Origin: Chromobacterium haemolyticum DSM 19808
Lineage (GTDB): Bacteria; Pseudomonadota; Gammaproteobacteria; Burkholderiales; Chromobacteriaceae
Length of the DNA stretch: 64,000 nucleotides
NCBI RefSeq assembly: GCF_000711885.1
Contig: NZ_KL543996.1
Span: 97,396 to 161,395 of the forward strand
Reading direction: 5' to 3'
The position numbers and the translations under genes are program-made. Positions within the stretch are counted from its first letter, which is position 1. Each line of letters begins with the position of its first letter. The notes beneath the pieces are model-generated. The model was given only the letters and a program-made list of their open reading frames with translations, searched no databases and was not told where the DNA came from. Below, piece after piece: positions 8,605 to 17,449 of this stretch.

Positions 8605-9486
8605 TTATTGCGTGTCCGGCCGGCTGACGCCAGGCGGGCATTTATAGCGGTTATAGCTCCACAGGTATTGGCTGGGGAAGCGGCGAATCAGCGCCTCTAC
8701 CTGGGCGTTGAGCTGAGCGGCGTCCTGCTCCTTATCGCCGCTGAACGCTTGCGCGGGCGGTTCGATGTGAACGCGGAAGCCTTGGCCGCAAGACAGTCTC
8801 TCGCCGACGAAGAACAGCGTCTCCACGCCGCTGATCTGAGCCAGCCGCGGCACCAGAGTCATGGTGTAGGCCGGACGCTCGAAGAACGGCGCCCACACGC
8901 CTTCGCCGTTGCCGGGCACTTGATCCGGAAGGATGATGGTGGCTTCGCCGGATTTCAGCGCTTTCATAAGCACGCGCACTCCGGCGCCGGTGGCCGGCGC
9001 GGTCTTGCCCTTGCCGCGGGCGCGGCCGGCCTGCATCACCGGTTCCAGCCAGGAGAGCTTGGGAGGGCGGTACATCGCGGTCAGCGGAAACGGCAGCCGC
9101 GAGCTGATATAGCGGCCGGCGATGTCGTAGCTGCCCAGGTGCGGGGTGACGAAGACGATGCCGTGGCCTTTGGCCAATGCCGCCTCGACGTGCTCCCAGC
9201 CGGTGCACGACTTGACCATGGCGGCGATGTCGTCCGGCTCGCGGCACCAGGCGATGGCCAGTTCCAGCGCGCCCTTGCCGGTTTCCGCGGCGCTTTGTTT
9301 GACTAAACGCGGTAAAAGCTGATAATTTCCACAGATTTTACTAGAACTTAGGTTCTCCCGGAGCCGTGCTCTGTAGCGGGGGGACGCATGATAAGTCAGT
9401 CGTCCAAGAACGGCACCTAGGCCTTGTAGCCAGGATAAAGGCAGGTGCGCCAGGAAAGACAGCAATAAATGGACTAGCTTAGACAT
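8605..9486 (-). CDS. Second LpxL-family lipid A acyltransferase
   Basis: The 293-residue protein has the same architecture as its neighbour: an N-terminal membrane anchor, then HLGSYD (HX4D-type catalytic motif near residue 137), ATIILPDQVPGNG and YLWSYNRYK. The start ATG 9486 gives MSKLVHLLLSFLAHLP, a normal family N-terminus. An in-frame extension to 9615 would run into the metK gene and is rejected. It is divergent from metK, an arrangement also known in other Neisseriales and Burkholderiales. Its role is a secondary acylation step of lipid A. Confidence 0.87.
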   Translation of the reverse strand: MSKLVHLLLSFLAHLPLSWLQGLGAVLGRLTYHASPRYRARLRENLSSSKICGNYQLLPRLVKQSAAETGKGALELAIAWCREPDDIAAMVKSCTGWEHVEAALAKGHGIVFVTPHLGSYDIAGRYISSRLPFPLTAMYRPPKLSWLEPVMQAGRARGKGKTAPATGAGVRVLMKALKSGEATIILPDQVPGNGEGVWAPFFERPAYTMTLVPRLAQISGVETLFFVGERLSCGQGFRVHIEPPAQAFSGDKEQDAAQLNAQVEALIRRFPSQYLWSYNRYKCPPGVSRPDTQ

Positions 9487-9562
9487 ATGAAGCTCAGTCT
9501 TGGTCTTAAAGCGACCTATTTTATCATCACAAGGTTTTGCATTTTTCGGGAACGAATAATAA

Positions 9563-10732
9563 ATGAGCGAATATCTGTTTACATCTGAGTCGGTGTCGGA
9601 AGGGCACCCGGACAAAGTCGCCGATCAGATCTCCGACGCCATCCTTGACGCCATTCTGCGCGAGGACAAGCACGCGCGCGTCGCCGCCGAGACCCTGGTG
9701 AACACCGGCCTGGTCGTGCTGGCCGGCGAAATCACCACCAGCGCCAATATCGACTACATCAAGATCGCCCGCGAGACCATCAAGCGCATCGGTTACGACG
9801 ATTCCGCGCTGGGCTTCGACTTCCGCGGTTGCGCGGTGATGGCTTGCTACGACAAGCAGTCGCAGGACATCGCCCAAGGCGTCAATGAAGGCGAAGGCCT
9901 GGATTTGAACCAGGGCGCCGGCGACCAGGGCCTGATGTTCGGCTACGCTTGCGACGAAACGCCGACGCTGATGCCGTTCCCGATCTACTACGCGCACCGC
10001 TTGGTGCAGCGTCAGGCCGAGTTGCGCAAGGACGGCCGCCTGCCGTGGCTGCGTCCGGACGCCAAGAGCCAGATCACTTGCGTATACGACGGCGCCACCG
10101 GCCTGCCCAAGCGCATCGACACCGTGGTGCTGTCCACCCAGCACACCCCGGAAATCGATCACAAGACGCTGACCGAGGCGGTGATCGAGGACATCATCAA
10201 GCCGGTGCTGCCGCCGGAGATGATTACCCCGGAAACCAAATTCCTGATCAACCCGACCGGCCGTTTCGTGATTGGCGGCCCGATGGGCGATTGCGGCCTG
10301 ACCGGCCGCAAGATCATCGTCGACACCTATGGCGGCGCGGCGCCGCACGGCGGCGGCGCTTTCTCCGGCAAGGATCCGTCCAAAGTGGACCGTTCCGCCG
10401 CCTATGCCGGCCGCTACGTGGCGAAGAACATCGTTGCCGCGGGCCTGGCACGCCAGTGCCAGATCCAGGTTTCCTACGCCATCGGCGTGGCCGAGCCGAC
10501 CTCCATTGCGGTGGACACCTTCGGCACCAACTCGATTCCGAATGAGAAGATCGTGGAGTTGGTGAAAAAGCACTTCGACCTGCGTCCCAAAGGCATTATC
10601 CAGATGCTGGATCTGCTGCGCCCGATCTACAGCAAGACCGCCGCTTACGGCCACTTTGGCCGCGAAGAGCCGGAATTCAGCTGGGAGCGCACCGACAAGG
10701 TGGAGGCGCTGCGCGCCGACGCCGGCCTGTAA
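9563..10732 (+). CDS. metK: S-adenosylmethionine synthetase
   Basis: The 389-residue enzyme makes S-adenosylmethionine from methionine and ATP. Family signatures visible are [19 protein letters not shown] at the N-terminus, [12 protein letters not shown] and the glycine-rich [16 protein letters not shown] loop. Length and ends match MetK proteins throughout. With ahcY (12801) and metF (14333) it forms the activated-methyl-cycle block. A strong terminator follows at 10755. Confidence 0.99.
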   Translation: MSEYLFTSESVSEGHPDKVADQISDAILDAILREDKHARVAAETLVNTGLVVLAGEITTSANIDYIKIARETIKRIGYDDSALGFDFRGCAVMACYDKQSQDIAQGVNEGEGLDLNQGAGDQGLMFGYACDETPTLMPFPIYYAHRLVQRQAELRKDGRLPWLRPDAKSQITCVYDGATGLPKRIDTVVLSTQHTPEIDHKTLTEAVIEDIIKPVLPPEMITPETKFLINPTGRFVIGGPMGDCGLTGRKIIVDTYGGAAPHGGGAFSGKDPSKVDRSAAYAGRYVAKNIVAAGLARQCQIQVSYAIGVAEPTSIAVDTFGTNSIPNEKIVELVKKHFDLRPKGIIQMLDLLRPIYSKTAAYGHFGREEPEFSWERTDKVEALRADAGL

Positions 10733-10754
10733 GCCTCGCTGGGCTTCATGCCAA

Positions 10755-10784
10755 GAAACGCCTGTCCACGGACAGGCGTTTTTT
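10755..10784 (+). terminator. metK terminator
   Basis: AACGCCTGTCC pairs with GGACAGGCGTT around a small loop and is followed by TTTTTT, 22 bases after the metK stop. Confidence 0.93.
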
Positions 10785-10796
10785 CGTTTCTTTTTA

Positions 10797-10939
10797 GAAG
10801 CTGTTCATGATCTGCTACGCGTCGTGAAACGTGGCTCGGTGAGTGCACCTTCAAAATGCTCATGTACCGTGTGTACATTCCGCTTTTACAGCTGTTTCCG
10901 CCTCGCCTCGTTCTAGCACGCAAGATCGTCAATGCGTTT
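10797..10939. repeat. MITE copy 2 (143 bp)
   Basis: Imperfect terminal repeats GAAGCTGTTCATGATC (left) and GATCGTCAATGCGTTT (right) enclose the family interior (ATGCTCATGTACC...CCGC...CGCCTCGCCTCG). It lies between metK and the diguanylate cyclase gene. The cyclase stop codon (TTA on the plus strand, 10939-10941) overlaps the right border. TTA flanks the left end at 10794-10796. Confidence 0.85.
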
Positions 10940-12531
10940 TAGAGGGCCGCGCTCAGGCGGCAGGCATTCTTGCCGCCGGCCTTGACCGCGTACAGGGCCC
11001 GGTCCGCGGCTTGGTACAGCGAGGCGGGGCTGTCCGCGTGCAATGGGAAGGCGGCCAGGCCGCAGGAGAAGGTGGCGCAGAAACTGTCGTCTCCAGCGCC
11101 GTGCGGCAGCCGTTGAAAGGCGGCGCGCCAGGTCTCGGCGCGACGCAGGGCCTGCTCGCCGTCGGCGCCGGGCATCAGCACCAGGAACTCCTCGCCGCCC
11201 AGACGGCAGAGGATGTCGCCGTGGTGGCCGTCTTCGGCCAGCAGCGCTGACAAACGGCGCAATACTTCGTCGCCGAAGTAATGGCCGAAGCTGTCGTTGA
11301 TGCGTTTGAAATCGTCCAGATCTATCAGCGCAATGCTGAGCGGCGCGCCCTCGCTGCGGGCGCGGCTCAGCTCGCGGGCGAAGGTGTCGTCCAGATAACG
11401 GCGGTTGTATAAACCGGTCAGCGGGTCGCGCAAGGCCTGTTCGCGCAACGCCGCCTGCAGTGCTTCGATTTCGGCGATGCGCAAGGCCAGGGTCTGATTG
11501 GCGCCGCGCAGCGCTTCCTCGGCCCGGCGCCGCTCAGTGATGTCGCGCGCCACCAGCATGCGGCTGGAGTGAGGCTGAGGGTGATGAGCGATCGGATACA
11601 CGCGCAGGTCCAGAATGCGCGCGCCGTCTTGCAAGGATAGCTCCAGCGATGCGTCTCGCCCTTTCAGAATCTGTTCCCTGGGCCAGTCCGCCGGCAAGGC
11701 CTGGCCCAGTAGCAAGCGGCTGGGGCGGCCCAGCAGCCGTGCGGCGGCCGGGTTGAGGTCCAGGATGCGGAACTTGTCGTCTATCACCAGCACTCCGTCT
11801 CCCATGGCTTCGAAGGAGCGCGCGCGGGCCACCGGCACCAGGTAGAGCAGGCGCAGGTAGAGCAGGTCCAGCGCGAACACCAGGCCGGTGATGGTGAAGG
11901 CCAGAGGTGTAGGATCCAGGCCCTGCAAGGGCATGGCGCTGCTCAGGTAGAGGATGTTGCCCAGCCAGGGCGCGCAGGCGCTGGCCATCAGAACGATGGA
12001 CTGGCCGCGGAAGTGGGCCGGGTAGTAATGCAGCGCGCGGATCAGCATCAACGAGCCGATCAGCATCATCAGGTAGGAGTAGCCGGCGACGCCGACCCAG
12101 AATGCCGGGCCGTGCCCATAGACCAGGAGGTTGTAGCCGGAGGGGCTGGGCCGGTAACTGGTCCACACCAGGTGGTGGCTTTCGTTGCTGAGCGCCAGGA
12201 CGAAGCAGAGCAAGGGCAGGGCGAACAGCGCCGCCAACCAGCGCCGGCTCAGCTGAATGCGGTTGTAGTCCAGCGCCAGCAGCAGGAACAGCACCGGCGT
12301 GCTCAGCGTGCCGAGGTATTCCAGCTTGGACCAGGCGATTTTGGCGGACAGGCTGGCGGCGGCCAGCTCGCACATGGCGCCGGCGGCCCAGAACGCCACC
12401 GAACTCATCAGCAGCGCCAGCCACCGCACGCCAGGAAACTGGCGGCGATACCAGGCAATGGCGGCGATAGCGGTTGAAATCAGCGCGGCGATCCCGGACA
12501 GGGCGGCCAGCGGGGTGAAGTCGAAAGTCAT
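10939..12531 (-). CDS. Membrane-bound diguanylate cyclase (7TM sensor, PAS, GGDEF)
   Basis: The 530-residue protein starts at ATG 12531 (MTFDFTPLAALSG). Seven hydrophobic helices (about residues 1-225) resemble the 7TM input module of some histidine kinases. A PAS domain follows (about 225-335, with FEAMGDGVLVIDD), then a short coiled coil and a GGDEF domain whose active-site motif is GGEEF, so it should make cyclic di-GMP. The inhibitory I-site position (RxxD, five residues before the motif) reads HHGD, so product inhibition at that site is probably lost. It overlaps a MITE border at its stop codon. The ligand of the 7TM part is unknown. Confidence 0.9.
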   Translation of the reverse strand: MTFDFTPLAALSGIAALISTAIAAIAWYRRQFPGVRWLALLMSSVAFWAAGAMCELAAASLSAKIAWSKLEYLGTLSTPVLFLLLALDYNRIQLSRRWLAALFALPLLCFVLALSNESHHLVWTSYRPSPSGYNLLVYGHGPAFWVGVAGYSYLMMLIGSLMLIRALHYYPAHFRGQSIVLMASACAPWLGNILYLSSAMPLQGLDPTPLAFTITGLVFALDLLYLRLLYLVPVARARSFEAMGDGVLVIDDKFRILDLNPAAARLLGRPSRLLLGQALPADWPREQILKGRDASLELSLQDGARILDLRVYPIAHHPQPHSSRMLVARDITERRRAEEALRGANQTLALRIAEIEALQAALREQALRDPLTGLYNRRYLDDTFARELSRARSEGAPLSIALIDLDDFKRINDSFGHYFGDEVLRRLSALLAEDGHHGDILCRLGGEEFLVLMPGADGEQALRRAETWRAAFQRLPHGAGDDSFCATFSCGLAAFPLHADSPASLYQAADRALYAVKAGGKNACRLSAAL

Positions 12532-12607
12532 GGGGCGACGATGAATCGGCAAGCCGGTAGTGTATCTTCTTGGCATGCAGACTCCTACCTTTTCCGAGCG
12601 GCATAGG

Positions 12608-12613
12608 TATAAT
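12608..12613 (+). promoter_or_regulatory. Probable -10 box of ahcY
   Basis: TATAAT lies 46 bases upstream of the riboswitch core, within GGTATAATCG. No good -35 hexamer is visible 17 bases upstream, so this is only a partial promoter call. Confidence 0.55.
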
Positions 12614-12656
12614 CGAAACGTCGCCGTCCGCGTGTCCACGCCGCCGGCGGCCGGTC

Positions 12657-12726
12657 GGCCCGAGGGGCGCTGCGAGGATGATCCATCCCCAGGCTCGGGC
12701 CGCTCCCGTTTCAACGGCGCTCACCT
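12657..12726 (+). ncRNA. S-adenosylhomocysteine (SAH) riboswitch
   Basis: The conserved blocks of the SAH riboswitch occur in order: CCCGAGGGGCGCTGCGA, then CCCAGGCTCGGG, then AACGGCGCTCA. GCCCGAGG pairs with CCAGGCTCGGGC-type sequence to form P1/P2, and GAGCGCC-type pairing with GGCGCTC forms the pseudoknot-like element. This RNA class is known to bind SAH and turn on ahcY in Gram-negative bacteria. It lies 75 bases before the ahcY start, with a GC-rich segment between them (CCGTGCC/GGCACGG hairpin at about 12736-12749) that may be the expression platform. Confidence 0.93.
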
Positions 12727-12800
12727 GATCAAAACCGTGCCGGGCACGGGAGCGGGTGAGCCGCATCCTGGCCGGCTGCGTGAACTAAGGAATGCTCGCG

Positions 12801-14201
12801 ATGGCTGATTTCACCGATTTTCATGTTGCCGATATTAATTTGTCCGCCTGGGGCCGCAAGGAACTGGCGATTGCCGAAACCGAGATGCCGGGCCTGATGG
12901 CCTTGCGCGATGAGCACCGGCATAGCCAGCCGCTACGCGGCGCGCGTATTGCCGGTAGTCTGCACATGACGATCCAGACCGGGGTTTTGATTGAAACCCT
13001 GGTGGCGCTGGGCGCGGAAGTGCGCTGGGCCTCTTGCAATATCTTCTCCACCCAGGACCACGCCGCCGCCGCCATCGCCGCGGCCGGCATCCCGGTGTTC
13101 GCCTTCAAGGGCGAGAGCCTGGACGAGTATTGGGAGTTCAGCCACAAGATCTTCGAATGGCCGGAGCATGAGCCGGCCAATATGATTCTGGACGACGGCG
13201 GCGACGCCACCTTGCTGCTGATGCTGGGCAGCAAGGCGGAAACCGATCGCGGGGTGATCAGCCATCCGTCCAACGAGGAAGAGACAGCGCTGTTCGCCGC
13301 CATTGCCCGCTATTTGCAGAAAGATCCGCAGTGGTACTCCAAGCGGCTCAAGCACATCAAGGGCGTGACCGAGGAAACCACCACCGGCGTGCATCGCCTG
13401 TACCAGCTGGAGAAGGAAGGCCGCTTGCCGTTCCCGGCCTTCAACGTCAACGATTCGGTGACCAAGTCCAAGTTCGACAATCTCTACGGCTGCCGCGAAT
13501 CGCTGGTGGACGGCATCAAGCGCGCCACCGACGTGATGGTGGCCGGCAAGGTGGCGGTGGTGCTGGGTTACGGCGACGTGGGCAAGGGGTGCGCGCAGAG
13601 CCTGCGCGGCCTGGGCGCCACGGTGTGGGTGACCGAGGTGGACCCGATTTGCGCGCTGCAAGCGGCGATGGAAGGCTACCGCGTGGTGCGCATGGACGAG
13701 GTGGCCGATCAGGCCGACATCTTTGTCACCGCCACCGGCAATGTAGGCGTGATCACTCACGAACACATGAAGAAGATGCGCAATAACGCCATCGTCTGCA
13801 ATATCGGCCATTTCGACAGTGAGATCGAGGTTGCCAGCCTGCGCCAGTACCAGTGGGACAATATCAAGCCGCAGGTGGACCACATCATCTTCCCGGACGG
13901 AAAACGGGTGATCCTGTTGGCCGAAGGCCGCCTGGTCAACTTGGGCTGCGCCACCGGCCACCCCAGCTTCGTGATGTCCAATTCCTTCACCAACCAAGTG
14001 CTGGCGCAGGTGGAAATTTTCGCCAACGGCCAGCAATACGGCAAGCAGGTGTATGTGCTGCCCAAACATCTGGACGAGAAGGTGGCGCGCCTGCATCTGG
14101 CCCGCATCGGCGCCCGGCTGACCGAGCTGTCCGACGAGCAGGCCGCCTACATCAGCGTGCCCAAGCAAGGCCCTTATAAGCCGGATCACTATCGTTATTG
14201 A
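12801..14201 (+). CDS. ahcY: S-adenosylhomocysteinase
   Basis: The 466-residue NAD-dependent enzyme splits S-adenosylhomocysteine into homocysteine and adenosine, removing the product inhibitor of methyltransferases. Visible signatures are [26 protein letters not shown] (substrate Lys) and the Rossmann loop GYGDVGKG, ending with the family C-terminus KPDHYRY. ATG 12801 is nine bases after AAGGA; the in-frame ATG at 12792 touches that ribosome-binding site and is less likely. An SAH riboswitch controls it. metF is 131 bases downstream, beyond two hairpins. Confidence 0.98.
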   Translation: MADFTDFHVADINLSAWGRKELAIAETEMPGLMALRDEHRHSQPLRGARIAGSLHMTIQTGVLIETLVALGAEVRWASCNIFSTQDHAAAAIAAAGIPVFAFKGESLDEYWEFSHKIFEWPEHEPANMILDDGGDATLLLMLGSKAETDRGVISHPSNEEETALFAAIARYLQKDPQWYSKRLKHIKGVTEETTTGVHRLYQLEKEGRLPFPAFNVNDSVTKSKFDNLYGCRESLVDGIKRATDVMVAGKVAVVLGYGDVGKGCAQSLRGLGATVWVTEVDPICALQAAMEGYRVVRMDEVADQADIFVTATGNVGVITHEHMKKMRNNAIVCNIGHFDSEIEVASLRQYQWDNIKPQVDHIIFPDGKRVILLAEGRLVNLGCATGHPSFVMSNSFTNQVLAQVEIFANGQQYGKQVYVLPKHLDEKVARLHLARIGARLTELSDEQAAYISVPKQGPYKPDHYRY

Positions 14202-14216
14202 TTTTTATAACGATAG
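14189..14216 (+). promoter_or_regulatory. Hairpin spanning the ahcY stop codon
   Basis: CTATCGTTAT and ATAACGATAG form a perfect 10-bp stem whose 8-base loop contains the ahcY stop codon (TGA, 14199-14201). It abuts the terminator at 14217. Confidence 0.7.
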
Positions 14217-14257
14217 AAAAACGGACAGGGCTATTAGAATGGTGCTGTCCGTTTTTT
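14217..14257 (+). terminator. ahcY terminator
   Basis: AAAAACGGACAG and CTGTCCGTTTTTT form an 8-bp GC stem with A/T flanks and a 16-base loop, followed by six T. Confidence 0.88.
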
Positions 14258-14297
14258 CTTGTCCGCCGCCGCGGACCGCGGTCATCCTATATAAAAA

Positions 14298-14323
14298 CAA
14301 AGGAGTCTCCCGTTGGGAGATAC
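14298..14323 (+). promoter_or_regulatory. metF leader: strong SD, short reading frame and hairpin
   Basis: AAAGGAG at about 14299 is a strong ribosome-binding sequence but lies 28 bases from the metF ATG. Seven bases after it a TTG codon (14313) opens an eight-codon frame (MGDTERS, stop TGA) ending in the ATGA overlap with metF. TCTCCC and GGGAGA form a hairpin over the TTG. Translational coupling or control of metF is possible, but this is inference. Confidence 0.4.
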
Positions 14324-14332
14324 AGAGAGATC

Positions 14333-15169
14333 ATGACAGCACAGAGCCGAACCTTCAGTTTCGAATTCTTTCCGCCCAAAACCCCGGAAGGGATTGCCAA
14401 GCTGCGCACCACGCGCCAGCAATTGGCTCAATTCAAGCCGCAGTTTTTCTCCGTCACCTTTGGCGCCGGCGGCACCACCCGCGACGGGACGCTGGCGACA
14501 GTGCTGGAAATCCGCAGTGAAGGCCACGCCGCCGCGCCGCACCTGTCCTGCATCGGTTCCACCCGCGAGAATATCGGGGCCATCCTCAACGAATACCGCA
14601 ACAACGGCATCCGACATATCGTCGCCTTGCGTGGCGACATCCCGTCCGGCATGGTGGCGGCCGGCGAGTTTCGTTACGCCAACGAGCTGGTGGAGTTCAT
14701 CCGCGCCGAGCACGGCGATCATTTCCACATCGAAGTAGCGGCCTATCCGGAATTCCATCCACAGGCGCGCTCGGCCGAGGACGACCTCAACAACTTCGTG
14801 CGCAAGGTCCATGCCGGCGCCAACTCGGCGATGACTCAGTATTTTTTCAACGCCGACGCCTATTTCCGTTTCGTCGACGAAGTTCAGGCCAGGGGCGTGA
14901 ATATTCCCATCGTTCCGGGCATCATGCCGATCTCCAACTTCGGGCAACTGTGTCGTTTTTCCGACATGTGCGGCGCGGAAGTGCCGCGCTGGCTGCGCCA
15001 GCGCATGCAGGCTTATTACGACGACAGCGCGTCCATTCGCGCGCTGGGCCTGGACGTGGTCACCGAGTTGTGCGACCGCTTGCTGCAGCACGGCGCGCCG
15101 GGCCTGCATTTCTACACGCTGAATCAGGCGGGGCTGGTGTCCACGGTTTGGCAGCGATTAGGCTTGTAA
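14333..15169 (+). CDS. metF: 5,10-methylenetetrahydrofolate reductase
   Basis: The 278-residue FAD enzyme makes 5-methyl-THF, the methyl donor for methionine synthesis. FSFEFFPPKTPEG at the N-terminus (catalytic Glu), TFGAGGTTRDGT, RGD in VALRGDIPSG, and PGIMPISNF are standard MetF motifs. The start at 14333 gives MTAQSRTFSFEFF. The longer in-frame opening from 14198 crosses the ahcY terminator and is rejected. The TAA stop (15167-15169) is also the target duplication of a MITE that begins at the next base. Confidence 0.97.
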   Translation: MTAQSRTFSFEFFPPKTPEGIAKLRTTRQQLAQFKPQFFSVTFGAGGTTRDGTLATVLEIRSEGHAAAPHLSCIGSTRENIGAILNEYRNNGIRHIVALRGDIPSGMVAAGEFRYANELVEFIRAEHGDHFHIEVAAYPEFHPQARSAEDDLNNFVRKVHAGANSAMTQYFFNADAYFRFVDEVQARGVNIPIVPGIMPISNFGQLCRFSDMCGAEVPRWLRQRMQAYYDDSASIRALGLDVVTELCDRLLQHGAPGLHFYTLNQAGLVSTVWQRLGL

Positions 15170-15312
15170 GAACCTGTTTACGATCTGCCGCGCGTTGTGT
15201 GACGTGACATGGCGAGTACCGCTTCGAAATGCTTCTGTACCGTGTGTACACTCCGCTTTCTCAGTTGTTTTCGCCTTGTCTCGCCTTAGTTCGCGAGATC
15301 GTAAACCGGGTC
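15170..15312. repeat. MITE copy 3 (143 bp), inserted at the metF stop codon
   Basis: Terminal inverted repeats GAACCTGTTTACGATC and GATCGTAAACCGGGTC enclose the family interior in the same orientation as copies 2 and 7. TAA flanks both ends (15167-15169, the metF stop, and 15313-15315), which fits the 3-bp TNA duplication of IS5-family transposases. Confidence 0.92.
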
Positions 15313-15344
15313 TAAAAGCTTTTGACTAGGTTTTCCACCCATGC

Positions 15345-15372
15345 AAAACGGCCCGGTATACCGGGCTGTTTT
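15345..15372. terminator. Bidirectional terminator between metF and the Lrp gene
   Basis: AAAACGGCCCGGTATACC and its complement form a stem (GCCCGGTATACCGGGC is a perfect palindrome) flanked by A on the left and T on the right, so it can serve both convergent genes. Confidence 0.85.
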
Positions 15373-15407
15373 GTTTCGAATCCGTATGCGGCGCAAGGCC
15401 GCCCCGC

Positions 15408-15893
15408 TTAAAGACCACGCAACTGGCCGAGCGGCAGTGAAGTCGTCCGCTTGATCTCCTTGAGCACGAAGCTGGACTTCACATCGGCGACACCGGGGTG
15501 TTGCAACAGCTCGTCCATCACGAAGCGCGAAAAGTGCTCCATGTCCTCGAAATACACTTGCAGCAGATAGTCCATCTCGCCGGTCATCGCAAAGCAGTTG
15601 ATGACCTCCTGCCAGCTTTGCACCGCTTCGATGAAGCTTTGCAAATGCGCGTTGCCGCGTTTTTCCAGCGTAACCCGCACCCAGGCTTGCAGGCCCAGAC
15701 CGATGCGGGCGGGGTCCAGCAGCGCCACGTATTGGCGAATCACGCCGGATTCCTCCAGCTGTTTCAGGCGACGCAGGCAAGGGGATGGAGACAGGGCCAC
15801 CCGTTCTGCTAATTCCACATTGGTTAAGCGGCCGTCATGCTGAAGTTCGGCCAGAATACGCAAGTCTGTCTTATCTAATGTAAGACTTGGCAT
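15408..15893 (-). CDS. Lrp/AsnC family transcriptional regulator
   Basis: The 161-residue protein has an N-terminal winged helix (LDKTDLRILAELQHDGRLTNVELAERVALSPSPCLRR split over about residues 6-42) and a C-terminal RAM/AsnC ligand-binding domain (about 70-150, with MTGEMDYLL). The start ATG 15893 has AGGAGA eight bases upstream. It is divergent from hpd and the homogentisate pathway across a 482-bp intergenic region, so it is the obvious candidate regulator, probably sensing an amino acid such as tyrosine or phenylalanine. That ligand is inference. Confidence 0.9.
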   Translation of the reverse strand: MPSLTLDKTDLRILAELQHDGRLTNVELAERVALSPSPCLRRLKQLEESGVIRQYVALLDPARIGLGLQAWVRVTLEKRGNAHLQSFIEAVQSWQEVINCFAMTGEMDYLLQVYFEDMEHFSRFVMDELLQHPGVADVKSSFVLKEIKRTTSLPLGQLRGL

Positions 15894-16090
15894 GTTTTCT
15901 CCTAAAAGAGGCAAAATATTAGTGTTTTATACTTAGTTATTAATGGTTTCTTGGTATTTAGCAAGAAAATTGCCCCGTAGTTTCCATAGAATAAAAAGCC
16001 TAAAAACGCATTCTACACACGGCGCTAAAAAAGCACCGGGGTTTGTCGAGTGAATAAGACGGCGGAGATAAGATTCACATTTTGAGGAGA

Positions 16091-16129
16091 AGCTTGCCGC
16101 GCGTCACGGCAAGCTAAATCAACGCGCGG
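16091..16129 (+). promoter_or_regulatory. Two overlapping alternative hairpins in the hpd upstream region
   Basis: Stem A pairs AGCTTGCCG (16091-16099) with CGGCAAGCT (16107-16115). Stem B pairs CCGCGCGT (16097-16104) with ACGCGCGG (16122-16129). They share 16097-16099 and cannot both form. No T tract follows. Whether this region is transcribed is unknown. Confidence 0.45.
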
Positions 16130-16209
16130 CTAGCGCGTCCCTCCTGATAAGTCTTTTTCCTTCCGACTTTTCCACGCGAAGCCAAATGCGTTGCGCAGGG
16201 CTTTTTACA

Positions 16210-16274
16210 ACATGTCATGACAAGACTATCACAAGACATGTCATCAAAAGCTACTGTTATTTGTTTATAAACAA
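16210..16274 (+). promoter_or_regulatory. Candidate operator cluster upstream of hpd
   Basis: ACATGTCAT occurs twice (16210-16218 and 16236-16244), 26 bp apart, and a perfect 14-bp palindrome, TTGTTTATAAACAA, lies at 16261-16274, about 100 bases before the hpd start. The neighbouring Lrp-type regulator is the natural candidate to bind here. The rest of 15894-16209 is AT-rich near the Lrp start and holds the alternative hairpins; I see no gene in it. Confidence 0.5.
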
Positions 16275-16375
16275 GCTTGTTGCGCGGAACGCAAGATCAA
16301 GTCGCCAGTTCAGAGCGGCGTCATGCTCCGCTCGCCGCCTACCGGCCACACACTCATCTACAACAGGAGAAACAG

Positions 16376-17449
16376 ATGAAAATGGAAACTATGCTGCAGA
16401 ATCCTTTGGCTACCGACGGTTTTGAATTTGTCGAATACACGTCCCCCACAACGGAAGGCATCGCCAAGCTGAAGGCCCTGTTCCTGTCGCTGGGGTTCAG
16501 CGAAGTCGCGCGCCACCGCAGCAAGAACGTCAGCCTGTTCCGCCAGGGCGATATCAATTTCATCTTGAACGGCGAACCGTCGCAGCCGGCCAACGCCTTT
16601 GGCCATGAACACGGCCCGTCGGCTTGTGCGATGGCGTGGCGCGTCAAGGACGCGGCCAAGGCCTATGAATACGCATTGGCCCACGGCGCCAAAAAGTACG
16701 AGCGCCCAATCGGCTTCATGGAGCTGAATATTCCTGCAGTGGAGGGGATTGGCGGCTCGGCGCTGTATTTCGTCGATCGCTACGGTCCGGAACACAGCAT
16801 CTACGACGTGGACTTCGTGCCGCTGGAGGGCGTGGACCAGCATCCGGAAGGCGTGGGCCTGTATGAGATCGATCACCTGACCCACAACGTGTTCCGCGGC
16901 AATATGGCCAAGTGGGCGGGCTTCTACACTGATATCGCCAACTTCCGCGAAATCCGCTACTTCGACATCGAGGGCAAGCTCACCGGTCTGGTGTCCCAGG
17001 CGATGACCAGCCCCTGCGGCAAGATTCGCATCCCGATCAACGAGTCCTCCGACGACAAGAGCCAGATCGAGGAATTCCTGCGCGAATACCACGGCGAAGG
17101 CATCCAGCACATCGCGTTGACCACCCGCGACATTTACAAGACCGTGGAAACGCTGAAAGCCGCCGGCACTCGTTTCCTCGATACTCCAGACACCTATTAT
17201 GAAAAAGTGGACGAGCGCGTGCCGGGACACGGCGAGGACCTGGAGCGTCTGCGCAAGAACCACATCCTGGTGGACGGCGCGCCGGTGGACGGCGCCGGCA
17301 TCCTGCTGCAGATCTTTACCGAGACCGTGATCGGCCCGATCTTCTTCGAGATCATTCAACGCAAGGGCAACGAGGGATTTGGCGAGGGCAACTTCCGCGC
17401 GCTGTTCGAGTCGATTGAAGAAGATCAGATCCGCCGCGGCGTCATTTAA
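16376..17449 (+). CDS. hpd: 4-hydroxyphenylpyruvate dioxygenase
   Basis: The 357-residue Fe(II) enzyme converts 4-hydroxyphenylpyruvate to homogentisate in tyrosine breakdown. Two vicinal-oxygen-chelate domains are visible. The iron ligands are in IDHLTHNV (His), GIQHIALTT (His) and TETVIGPIFFEIIQR (Glu). ATG 16376 follows CAGGAGA at the right distance; the in-frame extension upstream to 16277 is rejected. Its TAA stop (17447-17449) is the target duplication of a degenerate MITE. It is first in hpd-hmgA-FAA hydrolase-maiA. Confidence 0.97.
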   Translation: MKMETMLQNPLATDGFEFVEYTSPTTEGIAKLKALFLSLGFSEVARHRSKNVSLFRQGDINFILNGEPSQPANAFGHEHGPSACAMAWRVKDAAKAYEYALAHGAKKYERPIGFMELNIPAVEGIGGSALYFVDRYGPEHSIYDVDFVPLEGVDQHPEGVGLYEIDHLTHNVFRGNMAKWAGFYTDIANFREIRYFDIEGKLTGLVSQAMTSPCGKIRIPINESSDDKSQIEEFLREYHGEGIQHIALTTRDIYKTVETLKAAGTRFLDTPDTYYEKVDERVPGHGEDLERLRKNHILVDGAPVDGAGILLQIFTETVIGPIFFEIIQRKGNEGFGEGNFRALFESIEEDQIRRGVI

